Source: DATARH01 sp035550515 (GTDB lineage: Bacteria; Pseudomonadota; Alphaproteobacteria; ATCC43930; CGMCC-115725). Taken from it: 64,000 nucleotides of DNA. How positions within the stretch are numbered: position 1 is the first letter of the stretch; each line of letters opens with the position of its first letter. Positions 1 through 7,703 of the stretch are shown here, piece after piece. The notes below the pieces were generated by a model. It saw only the letters and a list, made by a program, of their open reading frames with translations, did not search any database and had not been told where the DNA came from. The stretch spans positions 1 to 64,000 of the forward strand of contig DASZOZ010000012.1 in the NCBI GenBank assembly GCA_035550515.1. The letters are read 5' to 3'. The position numbers and the translations under genes were made by a program.

Positions 1-665
1 CCGCGAGCGCCGAAGATGGCGGTGCCGACGCGGACATGCGTCGCGCCGAAGCGGATCGCGGTCTCGAAATCGGCGCTCATCCCCATGCTGAGCACCTTGA
101 GGTCGTGGCGGCGGGCGATCTCGCGCAGCAGGGCGAAATGCGGCGACGGCTCCTCATCGTGCGGCGGGACGCACATCAAGCCCTCGATCGGCAGGCCGAG
201 CCGGTTGCGGCAGTCGTCGATGAACGCATCGGCGGCCGCGGGCAGCACACCCGCCTTCTGCGGTTCCTCGCCGGTATTGACCTCGATCAGGCAGGGCGGC
301 CGGCGGCCGCTCTGCGCCATCTCCCGCGCCAGCGCCTCGGCGAGGCGCGGCCGGTCGACCGTCTCGATCACATCGAAATGCGCGACCGCGTCCTTGACCT
401 TGTTGGTCTGCAGCGGACCGATCAGGTGCAGCACCAGATCGGGGAATTCGCGACGCAAGGCAGGAAACTTTTCGAGCGCCTCCTGGACGCGGTTCTCGCC
501 GAACACCCGCTGCCCGGCGATCAGCGCGGCGCGCACGTCGCCGGCCGGCTTAGTCTTGCTCACCGCAACCAGCGTCACGGCCCCAGCAGGCCGCCCGGCA
601 CCCCGTGCCGCCGCCTCGATCCGCCCGCGGACAGCCGCCAGGTTGGCGGCGATCACCTCTTCCAT
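1..665 (-). CDS. yggS: YggS family pyridoxal phosphate homeostasis protein (3' end cut by window)
   Basis: PLP-binding protein of the YggS/PROSC family, a single-domain alanine-racemase-like barrel that buffers free pyridoxal phosphate in the cytoplasm. The reverse-strand frame opens at 665 with MEEVIAANL and carries the lysine motif VAVSKTKP near residue 36, then HLIGPLQTNK, the SMGMSADFE phosphate-binding loop and VRVGTAIFGAR at the window edge. Family members usually end just after the last motif, so at most a few residues are missing. It is divergent from the DUF3576 lipoprotein gene across about 60 bp. A position next to the leuS cluster is common in Alphaproteobacteria. Family assignment is firm; the exact C-terminus is not visible. 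Confidence 0.93.
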   Translation of the reverse strand, partial: MEEVIAANLAAVRGRIEAAARGAGRPAGAVTLVAVSKTKPAGDVRAALIAGQRVFGENRVQEALEKFPALRREFPDLVLHLIGPLQTNKVKDAVAHFDVIETVDRPRLAEALAREMAQSGRRPPCLIEVNTGEEPQKAGVLPAAADAFIDDCRNRLGLPIEGLMCVPPHDEEPSPHFALLREIARRHDLKVLSMGMSADFETAIRFGATHVRVGTAIFGAR

Positions 666-725
666 AACGGCTCCATTCCTGGCAAATACGCGCACTACCG
701 TGCCGTGCCGTACAGGATCGTGTTG

Positions 726-1292
726 ATGCCGGCCCCCTATTACCGCGCGCTCGCCATCGCCGCCGCAAGCCTTTCGTTGACGCTTGCGGGGTGCACCGCG
801 ACAAAGACGACGCAGCCGGACGCCGTCGTCGCCCAGTTGCCGCAACCGGCGCAGCAGGAAGCCTCGGCCAATCCCGATGGTGGGATGGATACCGAGACGA
901 CGATTTGGCAACTGGTCGGCATCGCCAAGAAGCCGGACAAGATCCCCGGGCCGGAGACCGGCCCCGGCGTCAGCCCGGTGCTGTACCAGGCGACGCTCGA
1001 CACGCTCAATTTCGCCGATTTCGACTCGCTCGATCCGATGGCGGGTCTGGTCGTCACCAAATGGTATTCGCCGAAGGGCAAGCCCAACGAGCGCCTGCGC
1101 GTCACCGCCTTTATCAAGGCACGGGCGCTGCGCTCGGATTCGATCGTCGTCACCGTCGAGCGGCAAACCCGCTCGGCCCAGGGCCAGTGGGAGGATTCGA
1201 CGGTCGCCGCCGACGTCGCGAATAATCTCGAGAACGATATTCTCGAACAGGCGCGGCAAATCCATATCGCGCGTATACGCCTACAACAATAG
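726..1292 (+). CDS. DUF3576 family lipoprotein
   Basis: Small predicted outer-membrane lipoprotein of 188 residues. The ATG at 726 is followed by a hydrophobic signal and a lipobox ending LAGC with the lipidated Cys near residue 22. The mature part begins with a Thr/Gln/Pro-rich linker, then a compact domain containing TIWQLVGI, DTLNFADFDSLDP and KWYSPKGKPNERLRVTAFI. I recognise this as the DUF3576 family, which lies directly upstream of leuS in many Alphaproteobacteria. Only 33 bp separate it from leuS, so co-transcription is likely. The biochemical role is unknown. Its position beside leuS and lptE suggests an envelope function, but that is inference. The frame stays open upstream to position 36; that extension is rejected because it would remove the N-terminal signal peptide. 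Confidence 0.85.
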   Translation: MPAPYYRALAIAAASLSLTLAGCTATKTTQPDAVVAQLPQPAQQEASANPDGGMDTETTIWQLVGIAKKPDKIPGPETGPGVSPVLYQATLDTLNFADFDSLDPMAGLVVTKWYSPKGKPNERLRVTAFIKARALRSDSIVVTVERQTRSAQGQWEDSTVAADVANNLENDILEQARQIHIARIRLQQ

Positions 1293-1325
1293 AGGCAGGC
1301 GGGGCAGCCCGCCGCAGGACAGCAA

Positions 1326-3890
1326 ATGTCGCGGTACAATTTCCGAGAGAGCGAGGCGAAGTGGCAGCAGCGCTGGCGTGACGGCGCCACCTTCGCGGCG
1401 CGGCACGACCCGGCGCGGCCGAAATACTACGTCCTCGAGATGTTCCCCTACCCGTCCGGCAAGCTGCATGTCGGGCATGTCCGCAATTACACGATGGGGG
1501 ACCTCGTCGCGCGCTACCGCCGGGCGTGCGGCTACAACGTGCTGCACCCGATGGGCTGGGACGCGTTCGGCCTGCCGGCCGAGAACGCGGCGATCGCCGG
1601 CGGCATCCATCCGGCGGTGTGGACCGCCGAGAACATCGCCACCATGCGCGGCCAACTGCAGCGTATGGGCTTTGCCTATGACTGGGCGCGCGAGATCGCG
1701 ACCTGCCATCCGGCGTATTACCGCCACGAACAGAAGATGTTTCTCGATTTCCTCGCGAAGGATTTGGCCTATCGCAAGGAATCCTGGGTCAATTGGGACC
1801 CGGTCGACCATACCGTGCTGGCCAACGAGCAGGTGATCGAGGGCCGCGGCTGGCGCACCGGTGCGCTGGTCGAAAAGCGCCTGCTGTCGCAGTGGTTCCT
1901 GCGCATCACCCGCTACAGCGACGACCTGTTGTCGGCGCTGGAAAAGCTCGACCGCTGGCCCGAGCGGGTGCGGCTGATGCAGGAGCACTGGATCGGCCGC
2001 TCAGAGGGGGCGCGCGTGCGCTGGCCGCTGAGCGACGGCCGGACGACGATCGAGGTCTTTACCACTCGCCCGGATACGCTGTACGGCGCTTCCTTCATCG
2101 CGCTGTCGCCGCACCACCCGTTCAGCGAAAAGCTGGCGGCGGACAACCCGGCGCTGGCCGAATTCATCGCCGAGTGCGACCGCATCGGCACCAGCGAAGA
2201 GGCGATCGAGACCGCGGAGAAGCGCGGTTTCCGCACCGGCATCGACGCCGTCCACCCGCTCGACAAAGAGCGGCGGGTACCGGTGTATGTGGCCAATTTC
2301 GTGCTGATGGAATACGGCACCGGCGCGATCTTCGGCTGCCCCGGCCACGACCAGCGTGACCTCGATTTTGCGCGCAAATACGGGCTGCCGGTGATCCCGG
2401 TGGTGCTGCCGCCCAAAACCGACCCCGCCAGTTTCGCCATCGGCGACACCGCCTATGTCGAGGACGGCACGATTTTCAATTCGAGCTTTCTCAACGGGAT
2501 GTCCGTAACCGACGCCAAGCGGGCGGTCGGCGAGCGGCTCGAAGCGAGCGGCGCCGGCGAGCGCACCATCGCCTACCGGCTGCGCGACTGGGGCGTGTCG
2601 CGGCAGCGTTACTGGGGCTGTCCGATCCCGGTGATCCACTGCGCCGATTGCGGCATCGTGCCGGTGCCGGAGGCGGACCTCCCGGTGCGCCTGCCCGAGG
2701 ATGTCGATTTCGCCGCGCCGGGCAACCCGCTCGACCGACACCCGACCTGGAAGCATGTCGCCTGCCCCAATTGCCGAAAGCCGGCGGTGCGCGAGACCGA
2801 TACGTTCGACACCTTCTTTGAATCGTCCTGGTATTTCTTGCGTTTCTGCTCGGCGCGCGCGCCGGTCGCGTTCGAGCGTGCGGCGGCGGATTATTGGATG
2901 CCGGTCGACCAGTATATCGGCGGCGTCGAGCATGCGGTGCTGCATTTGCTCTATTCGCGCTTCTTTATGCGGGCGCTCAGTGAATGCGGCTATTTACGGC
3001 TCGACGAGCCGTTTGCCGGGCTGTTCACCCAGGGGATGGTCTGTCACCAGACCTACCAGAACGCCGAGGGCGAGTGGCTGTTCCCCGAAGAGGTGCAAAC
3101 CGACCCGGCAGGTCGCCTGCTCGATGCCGACAGCCGCCCGGTGGTCGCCGGCCGGCTGGAAAAAATGAGCAAATCCAAGAAGAACGTCGTCGGGCTCGAC
3201 ACCATCGTCGATACTTACGGCGCCGATACGGCGCGGCTTTACCTGCTTTCCGACAGCCCGCCCGAGCGCGATCTCGAATGGACCGATACCGGCATCGAAG
3301 GCGCCTGGCGCTATGTCAACCGCTTGTGGCGCATGGTTTCCGAGCCGCCGGTGCCGCTGCCGCCGCCCGGCGCGGCGATCCCCGCCTCTCTGCCGCCGGC
3401 CCTCGCCGCGCTCCGCCGCACGACTCACAAGACGATCGCCGCGGTGACCGACGACATCGACAAGTTCCGCTTCAACCGCGCGGTCGCCCGTATCCGCGAG
3501 CTGAGCAACGCGCTCGAAGACCTCGACCCGAGCGATCCGGCTGCGGCGGGTCCCGTGCTGCGCGAGGGGCTGGAGACCGTGACCCGGCTGCTCGGCCCGA
3601 TGATGCCGCACCTTGCCGAGGAGATGTGGCATGAGCTGGGCCACGCCGAGATGCTGGCCGATGCCGCCTGGCCCGTCGCCGATGCGGCGCTGGCGCGCGA
3701 CGAGCAGGTGACGATCGCCGTCCAGGTCAACGGCAGGCTGCGCGCGACACTCGACCTGCCGCGCGACGCCGCGGCGAGCGAGGTCGAAGAAGCGGCGCTG
3801 GCGCTGCCGCAGGTGACCCGCCTGCTCGAAGGCAAGGTCCCGCGCAAGGTTGTCGTCGTCCCCAACCGTATCGTCAGCGTGGTCGCCTGA
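1326..3890 (+). CDS. leuS: Leucyl-tRNA synthetase
   Basis: Class Ia leucyl-tRNA synthetase, 854 residues, a normal bacterial length. It charges tRNA-Leu with leucine in the cytoplasm. The Rossmann fold carries the HIGH-type motif HVGH near residue 48 within FPYPSGKLHVGHVRNYTMGD, and KMSKS near residue 614 (EKMSKSKKNVVG). A CP1 editing domain lies between them, containing the TTRPDTLYGA threonine-rich region. A zinc-ribbon-like pair (CADC and CPNC) is present around residues 440-485. The C-terminus ends with the VQVNGRLRATLDLPRDA domain. The stop codon overlaps the ATG of lptE by one base (TGATG), indicating translational coupling with lptE and holA. Confidence 0.98.
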   Translation: MSRYNFRESEAKWQQRWRDGATFAARHDPARPKYYVLEMFPYPSGKLHVGHVRNYTMGDLVARYRRACGYNVLHPMGWDAFGLPAENAAIAGGIHPAVWTAENIATMRGQLQRMGFAYDWAREIATCHPAYYRHEQKMFLDFLAKDLAYRKESWVNWDPVDHTVLANEQVIEGRGWRTGALVEKRLLSQWFLRITRYSDDLLSALEKLDRWPERVRLMQEHWIGRSEGARVRWPLSDGRTTIEVFTTRPDTLYGASFIALSPHHPFSEKLAADNPALAEFIAECDRIGTSEEAIETAEKRGFRTGIDAVHPLDKERRVPVYVANFVLMEYGTGAIFGCPGHDQRDLDFARKYGLPVIPVVLPPKTDPASFAIGDTAYVEDGTIFNSSFLNGMSVTDAKRAVGERLEASGAGERTIAYRLRDWGVSRQRYWGCPIPVIHCADCGIVPVPEADLPVRLPEDVDFAAPGNPLDRHPTWKHVACPNCRKPAVRETDTFDTFFESSWYFLRFCSARAPVAFERAAADYWMPVDQYIGGVEHAVLHLLYSRFFMRALSECGYLRLDEPFAGLFTQGMVCHQTYQNAEGEWLFPEEVQTDPAGRLLDADSRPVVAGRLEKMSKSKKNVVGLDTIVDTYGADTARLYLLSDSPPERDLEWTDTGIEGAWRYVNRLWRMVSEPPVPLPPPGAAIPASLPPALAALRRTTHKTIAAVTDDIDKFRFNRAVARIRELSNALEDLDPSDPAAAGPVLREGLETVTRLLGPMMPHLAEEMWHELGHAEMLADAAWPVADAALARDEQVTIAVQVNGRLRATLDLPRDAAASEVEEAALALPQVTRLLEGKVPRKVVVVPNRIVSVVA

Positions 3891-4417
3891 TGGCGGCCGG
3901 CCGCTGCCGTCTCCTCGCCGCCGCCACGGTGTTGGCGTTGGCGCCGTGGATCGCGGGCTGCGGCTGGGAGCCGGTCTACGCCAACCGCGAAGACCGGCCC
4001 GCCACGGCGGCGCTGCAAGCGATCAGCGTCAACCCGATCCCCGAACGTACGGGTCAGCAGCTCGAAATGGGGCTGCGCAACGCCTTCAACCCGACCGGCG
4101 CTCCGGTCAAACAGCGCTATCGGCTCACCGTATCGCTGGAAACGTCGCTCTACAGCACCGGCATTCAGTCGCAAGGGTTGGGGACACGCGGTGAAGTCCA
4201 TATCACCGCGCGATATTCGCTGACCGACCTCGCGACCAACAAGACCGTGCAGACCGGGTTTGTCCATTCGAGCGACGCGTTCGACATCCAGGCCAACGGC
4301 TACAGCACCGTCGTCGCGCAAGACGATGCGGCGCGGCGCGACATCGAGGAAATTCGCCGCGAGATCGTCGCGCGCTTGACCCTCTTCATGGAGGGCAAGG
4401 AACCGGTCGCGTCGTGA
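3890..4417 (+). CDS. lptE: LPS assembly lipoprotein LptE
   Basis: LptE/RlpB family outer-membrane lipoprotein of 175 residues, expected to plug the LptD barrel and deliver lipopolysaccharide to the cell surface. The signal peptide ends in a lipobox, WIAGC, with Cys near residue 24, followed by the characteristic GWEPVYA start of the mature protein. The domain continues with ISVNPIPERTGQQLEMGLRNAF and ends with DDAARRDIEEIRREIVARL, typical of alphaproteobacterial LptE. The start codon overlaps the leuS stop by one base. The stop overlaps the GTG start of holA in GTGA. The leuS-lptE-holA order is conserved widely in Gram-negative bacteria and supports the call. Confidence 0.92.
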   Translation: MAAGRCRLLAAATVLALAPWIAGCGWEPVYANREDRPATAALQAISVNPIPERTGQQLEMGLRNAFNPTGAPVKQRYRLTVSLETSLYSTGIQSQGLGTRGEVHITARYSLTDLATNKTVQTGFVHSSDAFDIQANGYSTVVAQDDAARRDIEEIRREIVARLTLFMEGKEPVAS

Positions 4418-5469
4418 AGCTGCCGGCCGGCCGGGTCGAGGCGTTTCTCCGCCGCCCCGACCCCGGGGTTCGCGCCGTGCTGTTTTACGGCCCCGATGCC
4501 GGGCTGGTCCGTGAGCGCGCCGACGCGCTCGGCCGGCTGGTATCGCCCGACCTGCGCGATCCGTTCCGCGTCGCCGACCTGACCGGCGCCGTCCTCGCGC
4601 AGGACCCGGCCCGGCTATACGATGAGGCCGCGCAGATCAGCCTGATGGGCGGGCAGCGCCTGGTCCGCGTGCGCGAGATCGCCGATGCGCAAAGCGCCGT
4701 CTTTGCGCGTTTTCTCGCCGACCCGCCGGGCGAAGGGCTGGTCGTCGCCGAGGCTGGCGACCTGCCGGCGCGCGCCGCGTTGCGCCGGACGTTCGAGGAT
4801 GCTGCGGCCGGCGTTGCGATCGGCTGCTATCCCGACACGGCGCGCGACCTCGCCGGGGTGATCCGCGACAGCCTGGCGGCGCATCGCGTCGAGGCGAGCC
4901 TCGATGCGGTTGATTTTCTTGTCGAACATCTCGGTGGCGACCGGCTGCTGACCCGTGCCGAGCTCGAAAAGCTGGCGCTTTACGCCGGTGACGGCAGCCG
5001 CGTCGAGTTGGACGACGCCCGCCTGGCGATCGCCGACAGCGCCGCGCTGTCGCTGGACGACGCGGTGCTGGCCGCCGCCGAAGGCGATGCGGCCGCGCTC
5101 GACCGCGCTTTGGCGCGCGTCTTCCAGGAAGGCGAGTCCGCGGTCACCGTGATCCGCGCGGCGCTGCGCCACGGCCAGCGGCTTCACATGCTCGCCGCCA
5201 GGCTCGCCGCCGGCGAGTCGCTCGACAATGTGCTGCGCGGCGCCCGGCCGCCGATCTTCTTCAAACTGCAGGACAGTTTCCGGCGCCAATTGCTGTTATG
5301 GCGCGAGCCGGCGCTGCGCCGCCAGATCGACGCGTTGGCCGCCGCCGAGGCGCGCATCAAGACGACCGGCATGCCGCCGGAGACCATCTGCCGCGCCGCC
5401 ATGTTCGCGATGGCCCAGGCGGCCGAAAGTCAGCCGGCGCGCAACAAGCTCAGCAACCGGTCGAGCTGA
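4414..5469 (+). CDS. holA: DNA polymerase III subunit delta
   Basis: HolA, the delta subunit of the clamp loader, 351 residues, which opens the beta sliding clamp during replication. The GTG start at 4414 overlaps the lptE stop (GTGA), so translation is probably coupled. Family hallmarks are the N-terminal RAVLFYGPDAGLVRERADAL segment, the acidic VVAEAGDLPARA stretch and the helical C-terminal region with DAVLAAAEGD and LRHGQRLHMLAARL. It runs rightward and its last 40 bases overlap, antiparallel, the 3-prime end of parB, so the extreme C-terminus (QPARNKLSNRSS) is shared sequence with parB. The function is confidently assigned from sequence and from conserved linkage to leuS and lptE. Confidence 0.95.
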   Translation: MKLPAGRVEAFLRRPDPGVRAVLFYGPDAGLVRERADALGRLVSPDLRDPFRVADLTGAVLAQDPARLYDEAAQISLMGGQRLVRVREIADAQSAVFARFLADPPGEGLVVAEAGDLPARAALRRTFEDAAAGVAIGCYPDTARDLAGVIRDSLAAHRVEASLDAVDFLVEHLGGDRLLTRAELEKLALYAGDGSRVELDDARLAIADSAALSLDDAVLAAAEGDAAALDRALARVFQEGESAVTVIRAALRHGQRLHMLAARLAAGESLDNVLRGARPPIFFKLQDSFRRQLLLWREPALRRQIDALAAAEARIKTTGMPPETICRAAMFAMAQAAESQPARNKLSNRSS

Positions 5470-6290
5470 TCGAGGCTGGCGTAATGCAGCGTCAGCGCGC
5501 CGCCGCGCGCCTTGCCGGCGATCGTCACCCGCAGGCCCAGTGTCCGCGTCAAGTCGCCTTCCAGCGCCGCGATGTCGGCATCGCGCGCCTGGCGCCCGCC
5601 CTGGCGCCGCAGCGCGGCACGGCGTTTGACCAGTTGCTCGGTCACCCGCACATTGAGCCCGCGGCGGATGATCTCCGCGGCCAGCGTCGCCGGGTCCTCC
5701 GCCATCAACAGCGCGCGCGCATGCCCGGCGGTGAGCGCCCCCTCCTCCAGCCGCCGCCGCACGACCTCCGGGAGCCCCAGCAAGCGCAGCATGTTGGCGA
5801 CATGGCTGCGGCTCTTGCCGAGCGCCTCGGCGACATCGGCCTGCGTGCGGCCGAATTCATCCATCAGCCGGCGATAGGCATGCGCTTCTTCGAGAACGGT
5901 CAAATCTTCGCGCTGCAAGTTCTCGATCAGAGCGATCTCCAGCGCCTCCGCGTCGTCGAGCGCGCGGACCAGCACCGGCACCTGGTGCAGGCCGGCGCGC
6001 TGCGCCGCGCGCCAGCGGCGCTCGCCGGCAACCAGCTCGAACGCGCCCGGCTCGCTGTCGACCGGCCGCACCAGAAGCGGCTGCAGCACCCCCTTCTCGC
6101 GCACCGACTGCGCGAGCGCCGCCAACTCCTCCTCGGCGAAGTGGCGGCGCGGCTGGAATGCGCCCGGCCGGATCAGCTCGATGGCCACCTCGCGCACCGC
6201 GCCGGTTTCCGCCGCCGGGCCGGCCGCCGTCTCGCCGAACAGCGCCGCAAGCCCGCGGCCCAGCGGTTGCCGTTTCGCGCTGGTATTCAT
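5430..6290 (-). CDS. parB: Chromosome partitioning protein ParB
   Basis: ParB CTPase/DNA-binding protein, 286 residues, which binds parS sites and spreads to form the partition complex near the origin. The start chosen is the ATG at 6290, giving MNTSAKRQPLGRGLAALFGE, the typical ParB N-terminal motif that contacts ParA. The reverse frame stays open upstream to 6599, but that part lies inside parA. The CTP-binding GERRWRAAQRAG motif and the helix-turn-helix around GKSRSHVANMLRLLG are intact, with a C-terminal dimerisation segment. Start and parA stop overlap by 4 nt. Two parS sites lie 1.3 and 3.3 kb away. The 3-prime end overlaps holA by 40 nt. Confidence 0.96.
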   Translation of the reverse strand: MNTSAKRQPLGRGLAALFGETAAGPAAETGAVREVAIELIRPGAFQPRRHFAEEELAALAQSVREKGVLQPLLVRPVDSEPGAFELVAGERRWRAAQRAGLHQVPVLVRALDDAEALEIALIENLQREDLTVLEEAHAYRRLMDEFGRTQADVAEALGKSRSHVANMLRLLGLPEVVRRRLEEGALTAGHARALLMAEDPATLAAEIIRRGLNVRVTEQLVKRRAALRRQGGRQARDADIAALEGDLTRTLGLRVTIAGKARGGALTLHYASLDQLDRLLSLLRAG

Positions 6291-7087
6291 GCGCCGAGCA
6301 TCTCCGCCGCAAGACTGACATAAGCCTGCGCCCCGGCGCAGCGCTGGTCGTAGACCAGCACCGGCAAGCCGTGCGAGGGTGCCTCCGACACGCGGATATT
6401 GCGGGGAATCATCGTCTTGTACACCTTGTCGGCAAAATGGCCGCGCACATCGGCGGCAACCAGCTCGCAGAGATTGTTGCGCCGGTCGTACATCGTCAAC
6501 ACCACGCCTTGCAGCGCCAGGCGCGGGTTGAGGCCGCGCCGGACGCGGTCGATCGTCCCCATCAGCTGCGCGAGGCCCGCCAGGGCATAGAATTCGCACT
6601 GCAGCGGCACCAGCACGCCATTAGCGGCGGTCAGCGCGTTGATCGTCAGCAGGTTGAGCGACGGCGGACAGTCGATCAGCACATCGTCATAGCCGCCGAT
6701 GCGGCCGTGCAGCGCCCGCGCCAGCAGGAATTCGCGGCGCGCCTCGCCGCCCAGCTCGATCTCCGCCGCCGCCAGATTGGCCGACGCCGGCAGCACCGAC
6801 AGGCCCGCGACCGCGCTTTCCTGTACCGCCTCATCCAGCGCGAGGCCGCCGAGCAGCAGCTCATAACTCGTTGCCGGCTGGTTTTCGTCCAACCCCAGCC
6901 CGGTGGTGGCATTGGCTTGCGGGTCCAGGTCGATCACCAGCACCCGCCGGCCGCGCTGCGCGAAGGCGGCGGCGAGGTTGACGGCGGTGGTGGTCTTGCC
7001 AACCCCGCCTTTCTGGTTGGCGACGGCGACGATCCGCGCGGGTCCGCCCGGCGCCGCCGTCGCGGGCTCAGGTTCGACGAGGCTCAC
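6287..7087 (-). CDS. parA: Chromosome partitioning ATPase ParA (Soj)
   Basis: ParA/Soj family deviant-Walker ATPase of 266 residues that moves ParB-parS complexes during chromosome segregation. The N-terminal QKGGVGKTTTAVNLA motif carries the two signature lysines near residues 26 and 31. VLVIDLDPQANAT and DDVLIDCPPSL are the other Walker elements. TMYDRRNNLCELV and IPRNIRVSEAPSHG are typical of chromosomal ParA. It is transcribed leftward, directly after rsmG (the rsmG stop lies within the parA start region, 20 nt overlap) and overlaps parB by 4 nt. The mnmE-mnmG-rsmG-parA-parB order is the standard origin-linked operon of Alphaproteobacteria. Confidence 0.97.
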   Translation of the reverse strand: MSLVEPEPATAAPGGPARIVAVANQKGGVGKTTTAVNLAAAFAQRGRRVLVIDLDPQANATTGLGLDENQPATSYELLLGGLALDEAVQESAVAGLSVLPASANLAAAEIELGGEARREFLLARALHGRIGGYDDVLIDCPPSLNLLTINALTAANGVLVPLQCEFYALAGLAQLMGTIDRVRRGLNPRLALQGVVLTMYDRRNNLCELVAADVRGHFADKVYKTMIPRNIRVSEAPSHGLPVLVYDQRCAGAQAYVSLAAEMLGA

Positions 7088-7703
7088 GGGCCACCTGTTG
7101 CAAGAGGACGATGCTGCCGGCCGGATCGGCGCGGCTCGGGTGTAGCGAGGCGCGCATTGTCCAGGCTTTGCGCGCGGCGGTCAATTCTTCCGCGGCGCGC
7201 GCTCCCTTGAGCAACAGACAAGTCGTGTGCGGCCCGATAAACCGCCCGGCCAGCGGCAGAAGCCGGTCGAGCGGGGCGCAGCCGCGCGCGGTCACGACGT
7301 CCGCCGGATGCGGCGGCACCGCCTCGATACGGCAGCCGCGGACCGTCACCGCGGCGCCGGCGATTCGCGCCGCCTCGCGCAAAAAAGCGGCTTTGCGGCT
7401 GTCGGCCTCGATCAGCTCGACTCCGACAGCGCCGAGGATCGCCAAGACCAGCCCCGGAAACCCCGCACCGCTGCCCAAATCGATCACGCTGGTCGCGCCT
7501 TTGGGGATAAACGGCTGCAGCTGCGCCGAATCGAGAAAATGCCGGCGCCAAAGATCGGCGAGCGTCGAGTGGGCGATCAGGTTGATGCGGCTCGACCAGG
7601 TCACCAGCAGCTCCGCATAGGCTTCGAGCCGGGCCATTGTTTCACGTGAAACACCGGTCGCCGCCGCGAAGCCCGCGGGCCCCAGCGACGCCGCACCGCT
7701 CAC
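7068..7703 (-). CDS. rsmG: 16S rRNA (guanine-527-N7)-methyltransferase RsmG
   Basis: RsmG (GidB) methylates G527 of 16S rRNA using S-adenosylmethionine. I choose the GTG at 7703, whose first four bases overlap the mnmG stop as GTGA, giving 211 residues, the normal family size. The open frame extends to 8000, but that part lies inside mnmG. Key motifs are INLIAHSTLADLWRRHFLDS, the SAM loop VIDLGSGAGFPGLVLAI and VTARGCAPLDRLL. A perfect 16-bp parS palindrome is embedded in the coding region, where it encodes VSRET near residue 18. Loss of RsmG gives low-level streptomycin resistance in other bacteria. Confidence 0.95.
   Translation of the reverse strand: MSGAASLGPAGFAAATGVSRETMARLEAYAELLVTWSSRINLIAHSTLADLWRRHFLDSAQLQPFIPKGATSVIDLGSGAGFPGLVLAILGAVGVELIEADSRKAAFLREAARIAGAAVTVRGCRIEAVPPHPADVVTARGCAPLDRLLPLAGRFIGPHTTCLLLKGARAAEELTAARKAWTMRASLHPSRADPAGSIVLLQQVAREPRRT
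7638..7653. other. parS: parS centromere site 1 (perfect)
   Basis: The 16-bp sequence TGTTTCACGTGAAACA is a perfect palindrome and matches the universal chromosomal parS consensus base for base. It sits inside the 5-prime part of rsmG, about 1.3 kb from parB and about 12 kb from the proposed oriC, a typical ParB loading position. Confidence 0.95.
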